Positions 37,901 through 51,539 of a stretch of DNA of 64,000 nucleotides are shown piece by piece (position 1 is the stretch's first letter; each line of letters begins with the position of its first letter). The DNA is from Panorpa germanica (Eukaryota; Arthropoda; Insecta; Mecoptera; Panorpidae). The position numbers were made by a program, and so were the translations under genes. The DNA is taken from positions 14,202,451 to 14,266,450 of the forward strand of contig OY783213.1 in NCBI GenBank assembly GCA_963678705.1. Reading direction: 5' to 3'. The notes beneath the pieces were generated by a model, which searched no databases, was not told the origin of the DNA, and was given only the letters and a program-made list of their open reading frames with translations.

Positions 37901-39589
37901 GATAGAAATAAAAGTATTTGAAGTTGTCAACAGCTTTGAGTGGGAGTTAAGGCTATGGTAGCAAAAAGGGCGTTTGGCAAAGTCAAATCAAGGCGTATCT
38001 TTATGTGGATCGCACAGCCGAATTTTCTATTATACCTTAACACCTAGTTTCTTTGACCTGTGAGTCACGTACTATATCAGACGCATTATTGACGTAATGA
38101 AATGTTTTATAGTGCTTGCCCGAGTAGAAATATTACGCGGTCCCGATCAGGCCCTGATAGGGCATAGTCTAATAAGGTTTGAGTCCTTGTTAAGGAAAAC
38201 CTAGACGAAAGTAACTTACCAGGGACCTGGTCACTATTAACGAAAACGTAAGGTCACAGAATATTTATTGGTAGAACTAAAATTGGTAGAAGTTTGATAA
38301 GATAAATCTAATGAGTTTATTATACGAATCTATGGACCCAATCTTTTAAAATGAATTGTACCATTTTTTTTACCAGAGACATTAGTACTCCATTGATGTG
38401 GTAAATCTTATTGCACAGAGATGTAAATATGGATGTAAAACGAATTTTACAAAATCATCAAACTTTTAAGTGTTAGTAATTTTACAAAGAGTTTCTTTTT
38501 TGGGCTTTAAACAAGAATATATTGCATCCTTATTTCCCAAACGAAGACACTTTAAGACATTTTAACGAACGCCATATTGTTCCATACAACTACATCAGAA
38601 TTAAAGGGAATTTCAAAATCATTTCAACATTTTTTAATCAACATAATTTACTTAAAATCGTTTTAAAACTTTTAAATATATTACAAATAAAATCAGTAAA
38701 TATATTTAAAAACTCCCTTAGTTCTTTTTAACACCCTCTATTCGATACTACCCCCCTGTTACAGATGTCTTCCATTCCCCCTTCCTCCAACCCTGTGAAT
38801 GTTTTTTACGGCTCTTGCACGTGTAAATTGCCAACACCACCACTGAAACGTTGAAAGAGGAACTATCACATTGCATCTATGTGCTAAATTTTCCGTTTTT
38901 ATCTATTCTTCGTTTTATAAAACCAGTATAGTTGTTACATCTATCAGAGCATCTATCTCACTCACTCCTCCAACTAAGATGGACCCTTATTATTTGAACT
39001 CGTTTGTTGAAATGTGTTTTGAATACTAGGTGCCTTGTTTTGATATTGCTCTCTCTTCTTTCCATTCCATAAAGTGAACTGAAATTCGAAATATACTTTT
39101 CTAGAGGGGGTGAAGTGGAGGGAGAGGTAGGTGAGGAACTACTACTGTGTCTGTATACTACAGACGTACCCCGTTTGCAATTTCATTTCTCGTAAGTCAG
39201 TTTTAATGTATTCTAGTGATAAAAACAGATCGAGACACCAGGATTGAACTCATAAACTTGGTATCAAAAGATATTAGTTTTTATAGGTTTTCTTCCAGCC
39301 CCTGGGTTGGGTGCTGCTTCCTAACTCTCTGCCAGTTGACATTTATGATTATCGTAAAGTACTTAACTAATTAGAAGCTCAAGTTAAAAACGTAGTGAGC
39401 ATTAATCGTGTAAAAAAGGCAAAAAAGATTTTCTCCATGTTGGTGTCGGGAGAATAATGTTTTGGGATGTAATCGAATACAGACTTATTTTATTACAATT
39501 TTAAGAGTCATTATATGATATCATATATTTCATAGATCGGTAGTTATACGGTCTATAGTGTGTTGTTTAGTCAATCATGCATTAGACCT
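34910..39589. other. Non-coding DNA, no gene seen
   Basis: Mostly A+T-rich. Less A+T-rich patches near 35430-35600, 35700-35760 and 36840-37110 carry only short frames. A hairpin ATCAGGCCCTGAT lies near 38146-38158. No gene, exon pair or RNA gene is supported. Confidence 0.45.
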
Positions 39590-39861
39590 TATCATATCAC
39601 TCAATAAGTTCGTGGAATGACATATAAATTGCGCCACTATTGACAAATTCATATGATTATAGATAATACTAATCTTTAAATGATACGTGTCAAAATTTCA
39701 TGATATTCCAACCATTACTTTACAAGATACGGTGGTTTTAATGGGAAAACTGTTCAAGAATAGTAATGGCTTGTTATTTGGACTCGGTATTATCGAATTT
39801 GTTAATAGTTATGCCATCTATATGTCAATGTCATCATATGAACTTATTAAGTGATGTGGTA
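39590..39861. mobile_element. Mariner-like MITE, copy 1
   Basis: The left end TATCATATCACTCAATAAGTTC and the reverse complement of the right end TACCACATCACTTAATAAGTTC match at about 19 of 22 positions. The relation continues inward (GACATA.A.ATTG against GACATATAGATGG, then CACTATTGACAAATTC against AACTATTAACAAATTC). The AATAAGTTCGTGGAATG style and the flanking TA fit Tc1/mariner elements. At 272 bp it has no room for a transposase. Confidence 0.75.
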
Positions 39862-39921
39862 GCATTAACAAATAATGATAATTCGGTAAAACGGGACTGT
39901 AAATAAGATTATATATACTCC

Positions 39922-40053
39922 AGTAGCTTGTAGCAAGCTAGCAAGTGTAATCCTTACACTGTAACACAATTTCTGCAGGAGAAATAGAACATGAACCTTG
40001 AAATTATCTTGCGGCAAGCTCGTAAGTGTAAAGCTTACACTCCAACACAATTT
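39922..40053 (+). repeat. Mini-hairpin repeat, family C copy 3 (best preserved)
   Basis: Two tandem units 81 bp apart each carry two tiny hairpins. Unit 1: AGCTTG-TAG-CAAGCT (39925-39939) and AGTGTAA-TCC-TTACACT (39944-39960). Unit 2: ATCTTG-CGG-CAAGCT (40006-40020) and AGTGTAA-AGC-TTACACT (40025-40041). Both units continue with an AACACAATTT block. It starts about 60 bp from the mariner-like MITE. Related copies lie at 6122 and 11523. The mobile-element class is unknown to me. Confidence 0.7.
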
Positions 40054-40907
40054 TTTAAATATATATTGAAAAATGTATACAAAACTAGGGGTCAGTTTGA
40101 ATTTGTACATGAAATTCCTATACCTATTTACCAACATATGTGAATTAGTCTTTACATGTGTTAAATACATATATCATCATGTGTTCATGTGTTCATTCAT
40201 GTGACTACAAGTACATTGTGGAAACATTTTCAACCGTCCAAATCTTCACAGTACTCAAATAGTAAACTCACAGTAAGTTTCCATTCGTCTTGGAAAGTGC
40301 GAATAAGAACTACAACTCCACAACAACAACAATAAAGACAACGAAGCCATTTCTAAGAAAACAGAGAGGGAAAGAGATACAGATAGTAAATTGTTAACAA
40401 TAGTAAGAGAAAACTATAGAAACTGTACGACCATTTACTTTAGATTTTCTTAAGTTATAGTATGTAGAATATGGAGTAATACTAAGAACAACGAATACTT
40501 GAGAATACTGGTAACAACTATATGGATAGAGTGAAGTCTCTCAGTGTTGTTGTAGTTCCAGAGAATTTGCAAGTATGGAGTAAAGTGTAGAAGAGAGGAG
40601 GAGAGAGAGAGTGTTGGAGACTGTTTAAGTTGTGGTGTTGACAGTTTATCACATGACATTCGCTAACGTGTTTAACAAACAAACAATCTGGAAGAGACAC
40701 ACTGCTGAAAACTGAACTGAACGCCCAAAAACATACAATGCAATGGCATACGATGCGATGCGATGCAATGCATCAAGACAGGCATCATGACATGCACGGA
40801 TGATGCCCATTGCGGGTTAAATTGTTTTATGGTAAATCAAAACTTTTATAACATTTTAAATAACTATTTGATTGTACTTCAGCATAGAGTATTAAAAGAA
40901 TGTAATA
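40054..40907. other. Non-coding DNA, no gene seen
   Basis: A+T-rich, with a purine-rich patch at 40590-40625 and (GATGC)n-like repeats near 40748-40772. Confidence 0.45.
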
Positions 40908-41503
40908 GGCTTGTGTCCTATGTCTTAATTTCTATAAAAGTGTACTATATATTGATAAAGTGAGTTACTAGAACCTCAAATGTTCAATTATTTTTTAATA
41001 ACTCCTTCTATGTTAGAAGATATTAACAATTAAGAAAGTTATTTTGTCTCTTTAATTATTAAAGGGATTCAACGTTGTATAACATTCCAAATGCATGTGA
41101 CATCACAACCTTACAGCTCATAAATCTCTGCTATATGTATTTATATATCAAAATATCAAATATTATTTACAGCTAGGTCAAGGAACAATCAAATTTCAAT
41201 ATTATGTCTGTCGTAACAGGGTTAAATAAAATAAAAACTTAAGACTTGACTTGATTATTTCTACTACCAACAGCTACAAAACATTATCACGGCACTGACC
41301 TACTCAACAAATAACTGGCGTATAAATGTATTTCAAGTCATACAAATGGCTGACCATCTCACAGCCATCTAAAACTACAATTCAAATTTTTAATTGCTAT
41401 ATCTCCGTCAACATTTAAATATTTAATAAAATAGACACGCCAATACACATTTATTAACATCAATTTCAATCAACAATTGAAAAATCGACCGCTAAGAAAT
41501 GAA
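40908..41503 (-). mobile_element. Inverted-repeat element, family D copy 2 (one end lost)
   Basis: It begins GGCTTGTGTC, the same terminus as the element at 4997-5618, and aligns to the reverse complement of that element for about 600 bp, to the GCGGTCGATTTTTCAATTG-type block (reversed) near 41480. The second terminal GGCTTGTGTC is missing beyond 41503, so this copy is truncated or diverged there. No coding capacity is present. Confidence 0.65.
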
Positions 41504-44500
41504 ATATTTAGCATCTTCATTGTGTTTGTTTGTATATTTATGTGTCTCAATATATATTTAGTGTCACTTGAACTGAGTCACACTGTAATATTTTACAAAT
41601 AGACTTGACAAATCTAAATTTCCAAAAATTTAAATACAATGCACTATACTTCAAACATCAAAGAATAAAACATTTCTAAAAACACTGACGTCACTTTTGT
41701 AGTTTTGTCTGTAAAGTTAATCTAACCTTGGATATGTATTTCACGATGAATATTTGAAGGAAATAGAAGTAAACTTACTAATAAAGTAATTATTGTTGGC
41801 TTTATACATGCAAGAAACAACAGTGTAAACTTTGGCAAGTTGGTACCACTGTCTTGCATCACCTGACTGACTTCTGCAACGTTCAACACCTTATGTTCAC
41901 GTTAGCGTTCTCTCATCTTCGCAGCATGGCACATCGCAGATCTCGAACAACGACAGGTAGTTGTGTGAAGAGAAGTGGGAGATGAGAAAGAGAGAAGGAG
42001 GGGTTATACTACAACAACGTGGTTTGGTGCCACTTGTAGCTAAATACATGTCTTAGGATAGTACCTCGAAATTAATAGATCCTTTTCAACAATGAAAATA
42101 AGAAGGATTCTTTGTTTAGTATTAGTTTACTTTAGTATAGTAGTTTAACTAATGCGCGGTAAATCAATTACGTGTATTTAAGGTTTATTTAACTTAAAAA
42201 AAAACAATTGTTTGTTATTCAAGAATGATATTATTTTAAATACTACACGATTTTATGTTTTGTATATAGCGGGAGTAATATTTTCAACCATCTATGAGTA
42301 TGGCTGTATGTTATTTATTTTTAACTCAAGCAAGTATTTATGGAGTATTTTAATTTATGAGCTACATGGTTCTTAAGATATTTTGTCGATATCTGTCCAC
42401 ATAAATAGAAATATAATTATTTATCTTAGTAATTGGAATGCAATTAGCGTTTGTACGACTACTTATAAGAACTGGTTCACTATCTGAGGCGACAGAACAG
42501 TCCTTATTAGTCTCTGCCAAGAGATAACTATCAATATTAGCAAGCAGAACAGATATGTTATCAAATGATTGGCAATTAGTAACAAAGAAAAATTATGTTT
42601 CCTTTAAAATGATGATTTGAGTCCAAAGCAAACGACTTGCTCGTCTCCCCTTATTTTTAGATCCGGATGCAGCCTAGTTTAATTCTAAGATCCCTTTTTG
42701 AAACTTTTTAAGGACTCCGGGAACTTTAGGCGATTTTTCGAAGTCCTATTTTGTCTAAATTAGGCTACTATGCCTTCTCCGAAATATAGACAGGTGAAAA
42801 CTTCGACGATTTATTGTAAATGATAAATATTATTCATTGACTGACAATTTGGTTTTGAACTCGTTTTTAAAGAGGCTATTTTTAATTCGTTATTTAAATT
42901 ATATAATATATTTAATTATAATATAATAACTAATACTAATAATAACTAATTTTTTGTTGTTGTGACCACAGCATTATATAAAAACTTTATGCGTTGCCTG
43001 GCTTCAACAGCTGCCAGTTCCTTGACGTTTGATTCTGCATCTCTTTTTCTCTGATCTCTGATTCAGATAGATAGTTCTAGAATCAGTTCTACAATCACAC
43101 ATTTCATATATATATAAACACATATTCAAGTAATATTCAACTTTTCTTGAACAAGCTATCAATTTGAATCAGAATCTGTCGGTGATTCACTTTAATTATT
43201 AAAAGGTCCAATCTCTTCTTAAATAACTTCTATAAAATTACCATTTCATTAAAAATAATTGGTTATTTAAGGTACTGATAGGTAATTTTATCAATATACA
43301 AAGCAGTTTTACATATTCTTGATGTCAAATTTCATAAACAATAATAAAATACTCACACTATACTCCGCATATTATTTTCATATTAAAATCATTTTTTCAA
43401 ACTCAAGGTTTATGTTTCTGCTGCAGTTTATCTGTTCCCGATAAGCCCATGGAATCACCATATCACATGTGCTTGCTTTTAACCTGTTGGTTGCATTGCT
43501 CCACGGTCGGTAGTGTACGGTGGTACGGTTATACGGTTGTGTGATGCATACCATACCGTATTCGCGCCCGCGAACCATTGCATCCGCTGAGGCACTGCTC
43601 AGGTGCAACTGTGTTAGCAGTCTTCAGGTGCAGTGTGATTTGCACTGGGATTCTTGTTTATCCATATCGTGAAATTCGCGTAAATGTAATAGAATAAAGT
43701 TTAAAGTCATAATCATCTACCATTTCAATTTTCGTTTTATATTTTTGGTGTATTTAATAGTTTGACATATGGAAATATTCGTAATCGTATACTGCATTTG
43801 TTTTAGTTTTTTGTTTTAATTTTATAAGTATGTATACTTCAAACTTTCTAAAATTTCAAACATAAATGAGTTAAATTGGTTATGTACATACTCGTACATA
43901 ACCAAAAACTTATTAGGCAGCAGTATGATATACTTGGTATAATTTACTTGGAGCGTTTTTATTACATTCGTAATTTATTGCTTCACTGATATTTGTAATA
44001 CCTCTCACTGTCTAATACTACTGTGCTGTACTTTTAATTCGAACTTTACAAAATAAATAAATATGTACAAGAATTAATTAGGCCAATCAATTAAGTTCTT
44101 GCTCTCATCTGCTTAGCAAGTGGTCCACAGAATCCATCTCTAGCCAAGAACACAACCACTGACACCACCTATCAGCGACTGCGTTCAATCAACGCAAAAT
44201 AAATCTATGCAAACATAAATTAACTTGGACAGTACTTATCGTAAATAAGATACTGACATAAATATTTACACGTCGGCCATATTTATGATTAAAATAAAGT
44301 AAAAATTCATTTTGTGGTTGAACAGAATCCCACTTCTGATCTAAAGGAGAACTCTATCTCTGTGAACTGCTTCTCTTCTCTTCTGTTCAGCTGATGACAG
44401 ATTTATGTGGACAGGTTGCAGACATCGGACGCAAACACCATTCCTTGTCTTCTAACTATACTTCGTATCAGTATCTTCACTCCGAATGAGGGGAGGTATA

Positions 44501-45982
44501 ATATATATACGAGTATATCTCTCTCTTTCTTCTTCAAGAGTTATTTACTTGTACATTTATTTCATTTGATTTTCGTTTTTTTACAAAGATTTACTCGCAT
44601 TCGATTCCATTGGTAAGTTTTGCTTCATTTCAAAGAAATGTTTTTTCAAGGGCAACTTGTGAAGACTGGGAGTCGCTGCATCTCGTTGTACACGCCCACA
44701 TTATGACATCTGATGTGTAATTGCCATTGTTTTCTGTTAATTATTCGTTCAAGTATTGTTATTTTACTTTTATGCGCTATGTTTGCCAATTAAATCAACA
44801 TGAGGTTCGTTGTAGTATGTTAATCACTCCAAGAGGACGCGTCGAAGTCAATGCACGCATGGTATGAAACAAATTCAATAGTATACATCAGTACCGCAAG
44901 CATCGTGTTAAATGGATTTTAGTATTATTTCTTTGGGTAGTCACTTAGCATACGCTTTGACCAACTTTTCGTAAGTATGTCCGTTTTTCATTTCTTTCTT
45001 CTGTATGAGTAGCCATATAAAGAGTACTTAATGCGGTGCGAACAACGTCTCTCACACTGGAGCAGATTACGTCCGTCCGATGGTTCGTACGGTGTATTCG
45101 AGTTGTTTCACTTTAGAAGATTGTATTGTGAGAGCAAAATTTTCTTTATTAATAACTAAACTATACAGCTAATGTAATCCTCCACAGGTCCGCATTACTA
45201 CCACCATAACTTTTACGATCAAATTAAGACGAAATTTCATATTTTATAGACTTGGAAGTCTATATCGAATAATATCGATTCACTTTGAAATCAATCAATG
45301 TGTTGCAGTACTAGTGTACCTAGTGGTTATGTCGAACTCTGCCTAATTAAGAAATGCAAATAACGTTGCAACAAACAAGCCGCTAACTAAATTCAAGGAA
45401 TGTAATTTTTAAAAAAATGTCATTTAATTTTTATTTTTATTTTAAGTGATAAAAGTGTCTAGAAATAAGTGATTTATTTGACAATCTAAAACACCGTCAC
45501 ATGCACCGTCACTTTTCAGTTCATGTTTCCAATCGACTTTTACGATCCTACTAATTTATCGTTTCACTTTTGTTATTAAACCAATTAAGAGAATTATATC
45601 CCTCACAATCAATTAAATTTACATTAATTTTTTTAGTTAGTTACATTTTTAGTTACACTGTATGGTATATGGCACAGCTGTTGTCCATTATTTCTGCAGG
45701 ACTTGTGTCATATTGTCGACTGGTATTCATTTCCTGATACGAGTAGTTTAGTCACACATTGTAATGAGGTGGAGGCAGCACTTTAACGGTAATGATATAT
45801 CTACTACCCCTGCCCCCCAAGCTCCACCGGTGTTTGTATTTATTACGAAGATATCATCATGCTTAGTGGAAATTCTGTTAACCATTTTTGTTTAAAGGAA
45901 ATGACGGCGTAATATAATTTAAATTTCTCGTGATAACCGCCCGTATTATTATTTAGTAAATACATTCAAGGGTAGAAGGTTT
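41504..45982. other. Non-coding DNA, no gene seen
   Basis: A+T-rich with mixed patches near 41850-42000, 43410-43640 (with TACGG repeats) and 45030-45130. Frames are short, and none has a domain or paired splice sites that I trust. Confidence 0.45.
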
Positions 45983-47226
45983 AAAGGCCTCATGCACACT
46001 AACATGTTGTGCTCAGTTTTGGGGTACTACTCCACAGATTCGCTCAATAGTAGAGAGATGGAAACTCTTCTTCTTTTTCTAAAATATCACATGGAATTAG
46101 AGTAATACAATTCATGCGAACCTCACGTGTTAGTTAAAATAATAGAAATGAAAAGTGTGTAAAAAAATAATTTTATAATAATAGAAACAGAAAGAAATAC
46201 TGATAGGAAAAGAAAAGCCATCTCAAATTCAAGTAAGCATGGAAAAGAAAAGAACGATGACGCCAAAAAGGAAAGAGAGAGAAGGAATGGTGAGAAGGTT
46301 ATTAAAAAGGAACAGTCGTGCAAATCTTTAAAAAACCCTATAAAGAATGATAAAAAGAACCGAGTCGTTAAAAAAATAACTATTTAATTTAGATTTCGTA
46401 GATGAGTTTTATATGTTTATCAGATGATTAAAAATTGATACTGTATTGAAATTGAAATTGATTTTCTAATCTTGAGGGCGGAAGAAAATCGTGGTATTAG
46501 AAAGCCCGGCAAATTATGAATAAAAAAATAATGTTTTAATGTAAAACTAATTGCCCTCTAAACACAAAACGCAAACTCACGTATTATTTAACGTAATATT
46601 TATATTTACCAAAATTTAACATAATTCTGTTACATTCTCATTATATTAATGCAAAAGATATTAAAGAAGCTTATTCTAATATATTCGTTTAATATGTAAC
46701 ATTACAAAAACTTGCTTTATTAATGTCAAAAAATATAAACTTATGTTGAAGTTTAACTTGTATTAGGTATTCTTACATTATATTAACCTAAAAAATTTTA
46801 TGGAAAAGATAATCTTTTTTATACGTAACTGTGTTCAATGGGAAATTATTAAATTGGTGGAAACAGGTTTGCGTTTTAGCTTTTACATATTTTTCATCAA
46901 CGTAAGAATAAATATCCTTACTCTTTACTACACTTTGTAACTCTCTCTTTTTATATGCTTGTTGATGTAGTCTTTGCTTCTTATGTCACTAAATAGCCAT
47001 CATTCCCATTATAGTTTTATAAATTCACTCGAAAACTTCTTATTATCATCAAATGACATTATTATTAAATTCAAAGTCAACTACTACAAAATAATAAAAA
47101 GTTGAGATATGTTTCACACCACGTCTAGAGTTGAGCTAAACTATCAATGAAGGTTGCTATATGTTGCCGTTTTACCATGCATGCATGTTTTCCGAGCCAA
47201 GCATCCGAGTGTGTATGAGGCCCTTT
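45983..47226. mobile_element. Possible 1.2 kb inverted-repeat element, family G
   Basis: AAAGGCCTCATGCACACT at the left and, reversed, AAAGGGCCTCATACACACT at the right match apart from one extra G and one substitution. No target-site duplication is obvious and there is no transposase frame. A Lys-rich stop-free stretch near 46190-46370 reflects A-rich DNA. A LINE-type 3' segment (46473-46530) lies inside, so the element may be a composite or the end match may be chance. Confidence 0.4.
46473..46530 (+). mobile_element. LINE-type 3' end, family H copy 2
   Basis: It matches 9941-9999: TTGAGGGCGGAAGAAAA, then CGTGGT, then AAAGCCCGGC and an A-rich AATAAAAAAATAA tail. GGGC and GCCC can pair in both copies. 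It probably marks the 3' end of a short retrotransposon fragment; the 5' limit is not visible. Confidence 0.5.
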
Positions 47227-50200
47227 TCGTCATAATTTTATTATCACCGCAAAATAAATTCAAAGAAAAACACGTGATTCTTAAAGACAAGTTTGATTAA
47301 TTAAACCTTTGTTAACGTTTTTAAATCCTTTTCTTCACTTACTTTTTACAACTGCATCTACAAATAAAATAAATTAGCTGCAGAAATAAAACCAAGCAGT
47401 TGCATATTGCGGTAAGATTTGTGAGGTTATATTTATGAACTGTACAATGTTTTTCCCATAATACATCCCTGTTGTGCGTGTCTTAACTCAATACGTCTTA
47501 CGTCTTCCTTTAGAGCAATATTTTACTCTCAAGAACAGACTAGCAATTAGCCAGAACGATGCAACTGCCACTCGGATCATTGCGGACAAAACATGAACTA
47601 CAATATATGGTAAAAATTAGTTTTTACAAAAAAATTGATAGTTTATGTTTATATTTCATGCTGATTATTAATTAATAAATAACGAAGTTTGAAATATTAT
47701 CTACTGCAAAGTTATGTTACCCTGTGGAGCATTAGATTATTGCTTAATGATTTAAAGCATTCTTACAGCGTAATTAAAACTAGGGGGTATGATCTCAATG
47801 CTCTCGGCTGCTGTGTTGTCTATGAATTTGAAACTAAATTTGCTGTTACAATTCTTTAAATAATAATAACTTTTCTATTTAGAAATATTTCTTTTAATCA
47901 CAAAACAATAAGACCATTTAATGAAATTTATAATGGAAACAAAAACGATCTTAAATCCACTTGAACATTCCATAAAGACCATAAAGTGAGATCATAAAGT
48001 CATGGTAAGCGACATTACAGTACGGTCCTGATTAACAGAATCCACAACCAACAAAAACACACACGATAAGTGAGTCAAGGAGAAGAGGCCAGCACTTGCA
48101 CTAGTCTACAAAGTGGTGAAGTGGAGGTTATTTAATATAAAATATCGCACACTCGCTCTACCCCTCCTCCCTCCTCTTTAAAACTCTTCTAAACCTACCT
48201 AAAGTAAAACGGTCTCCATAGAAAATATCCAATTATTTTGTTCACGCCATTCACCGCAAGAGACGCTCTTGTTCTTTATAATGATTGGTTTTATAGCTTC
48301 ATAGTGTTTAATGCCGATTACCAAAAAGGAAAAAATTATATATCGAGTATACTTGGTGGTCCTAATAAAACACATAAAATTTCTCTATTGTTTTGTTTAT
48401 TTGTAACACATATATAAGGCCACAACTGTGTGTACTTTTCCCATTTCTTGCACATCCAAATCAAGATTACTCCTCATCCAACTCCATTTTATAAATAGGA
48501 ACTTTAAAATTAAAATAATGATAACTCTAGCTAGGTTTATTTAAAATAGATATAAGAAATATATGTATAACAAATGTACTAAAAATGCATATATCAATAA
48601 AAATACTTTGATCTTGAACTTGACTGTCAAACTGATCGTCACTGATAGAACTCAGTGTCGAAAATTGACTGACATTAAATAAATCCATTTATTTTTAATT
48701 AATATGTTTAACCAAAAGAACATTTTCCAAAGAAAAAATATTTGACATAAAATCTGAAATACGAAGACACGATTTTTATTGAATATTACGTGTGAGACAA
48801 TTCCAAAAATGTAACTCAAAATAGAGGTCTAAAATTGTATTGAAAATTTCTTAAAAATCAACTAATGTTACAACGTTCTCGTCGGTTTAATGCGATACGG
48901 ACGATGCCGACCAGTGAACGCTTTATTTTACGTTACAAATTGCTAACAAGTGTAAGACGTTACATGAATGTGCATACAACTATTAATATTATGTAATATC
49001 AGCAACATTTATGTCTTTACAAGTGATTTGAATATTTAATAATCATGAAATAATTATGCTCTTAAAGCTGCACTTTTAAAGAAGTAACCCCCCTCCCTCT
49101 GTTCCTCCGCAAAGATTTACATTGACTCTACGTCTACGGCTACGGTCTACGTTCTACGGTTCGGCGTTCTACGGTTATCCGTTGCGTGCTCTCTGGACTC
49201 CAGTGACTCCAGCTGATGATCCACCGCGTCGGGTCGCGTCGCTACGGTACTGGCACACGATACAAGAGTCAGAGGAGTGGGAGTAAGAGGGTGGTGGTAC
49301 CTATAACATTTTCTGTACAGAGTAAAATGCCACCCCAAGAGTACTAGTGTAACTCCTATCTCCCTCCCACCCTTCATCTTCCCCTCTCACTACTTCGTAC
49401 TATTAGTACAAGGAGAAACGGAGTCTATGTTATATTTTTATATTCTACATATATGTATGTATAGATGTATAAGTGTATGTGTGTGTTTTGAAATATATGG
49501 TTATGGGTTTATTCAGACGAGAAGTATTGTACAAAAAACACATAAATCAGAAAGTAATTACACATTTGTGTATCATACGGACTTAGACACGGGGGTTCCA
49601 AGAGGGCATCAAGGGGGTGGTGGTACACTCATTGTGTAAAGTTGTTTAAATGGTTCAAACACTTTTAACATCAAATTTTAATTTCGTAAGGATAATTATT
49701 TATTCATATGTATTAATTATGATATTGTTGTAATCACGTTAGTTAGTTAGTATTATTGCGACTTCATCCAACAATTTATTTTCCTTATATGTATCTTGTT
49801 TCTAATTTTAATTTGAAATGCAGAATAAGCAATAAATATAAAAAGAAACATTTCCCGTAAACAATTATAATAATTAAATTCAGAAAAACTCCACACATAA
49901 CATTAGATACTCTCTGTATATGTATATATGCTCCATAATGTGAAAACAATATCCTGTATATGTATTGCACATACATGAAATGAATAAACATAACAGTACA
50001 TACTATGTACATGTTTTTGTATTCACATACTTTTGCATCCTCATATACATATAATATACAATGTACATGAATGTATATACCTTGAATATAGTATGTATAT
50101 CCAATTATTTACAGTGCCTTTTGCAAGCGATTAGCAACTCAAGAAGCTAGTTATACGTAAAAAGAATAGCTCAGAACTTTTCTTCATCTTATTTGAAACA

Positions 50201-51539
50201 CCAAAAAGATAACATTTAGCTTGTTGGTATTTTTTTCCGAGGTCACAACTTATTTTCGAATAATTCCACATAATTAAATATATATTTTCTAAATTGTTAT
50301 AAACTCATCAAATTCCACGTTCAAAATTATTTCCAAGACTATACACTCATTGACATAAATTTTCGTTTGTCTCTTACTTAAAAAAAAACAACATTGTGGT
50401 GTTAGGGTGCTCACCCCGTGTCTGCAAAAGTGCTGCCACGCACGGTTGAGTTTTGCAACAGTGAAGATAATAAAAACAAAAAAGGGACAAATACAGCAGA
50501 TTGAATATCCATAGGACATTAATTGTTTTTTCTTATTTATGGATATATTTCCGCCAATAAGTGCATGTACTTGGCGAATCGGTACGTTTCTGATTACACT
50601 TTGGGATCTCCCCTATCTCTCTTTCTTCATCTGCTCTATTGGCATATGGTTATATCAGAGAGCAACCGATCAGGTCACCAACAGTCGTTATCAACTTTAA
50701 TGACTCGTTGCGCTTCATTTCTTGCGTATGTGTTTTGTAACTATTGCATTATCTACTGTTAAACTGATGATAAAATTGCTTATTGATAAAATCCATTAAG
50801 CCTTAATACAATAATAGGAATACATTTCTAATTAAATAATTAAACTGATATTTAATTAATTTTTTTAAATTAATGATGGAAAAGTGTATATATATGTGGG
50901 ATTTAATTTTTGGTAGATATTTAAATATAAATTTAAATAAATTTGGTAATACCCAGGTTGAGACATTATCTTAAGGCAGTCTAGGAGTTCGTATACTAAG
51001 CCACAAATATATTGTTATAAGTTGTGCAATTTTAAAATAGGTTATAATTGATTTATTATTCAGACGTAATTTCATTAATTCTTTATTTTAATTGTAGATA
51101 AATTAATTTATAAATTTAAGTTGAACTATTGTATTATCGTTTATTTAATTTTGTTTCTATATTAAATTCTTGTGGAGCGCTGTCATTCAATTTGTTAAAA
51201 CCTATTTCTCATCATGTACAAGTATATGGTATATCGTTCGTCTAGTTAATTAGTGAGACGTCTCTGAAAAATATAGAATATATGTAAAAAAGTGTACTTT
51301 ATCTGATTCAATATTCACATAACTCATACTCTTGGACTTGTCTCACTAATGACCTGGAACATCGTTATGTATAGCATAATATATTTTTTTTAAATTATAA
51401 AAAAAACATTTATTGCATAAATAAACATTAATCACAAACTACTTTTGGAATATGAAAAAAATGTATTAAACACTTTTCGTTGATTTTCATTTTCAGCATT
51501 ATTTTTCTTTTATTAATTTCTGTTTTCTTTTTGTTCTAG
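47227..51539. other. Putative intron end, no gene seen
   Basis: A+T-rich. A less A+T-rich patch at 49085-49390 starts with CTACGG-type tandem repeats (49126-49180). A TGTACAT/TATATGTA low-complexity stretch lies at 49900-50100. No exon was found before the acceptor at 51539. Confidence 0.4.

Noticed and set aside
46190-46370. Lys-rich coding stretch inside the G element
   Set aside because: A+T- and purine-rich DNA gives Lys/Arg/Glu codons by composition; no start codon and no known domain.
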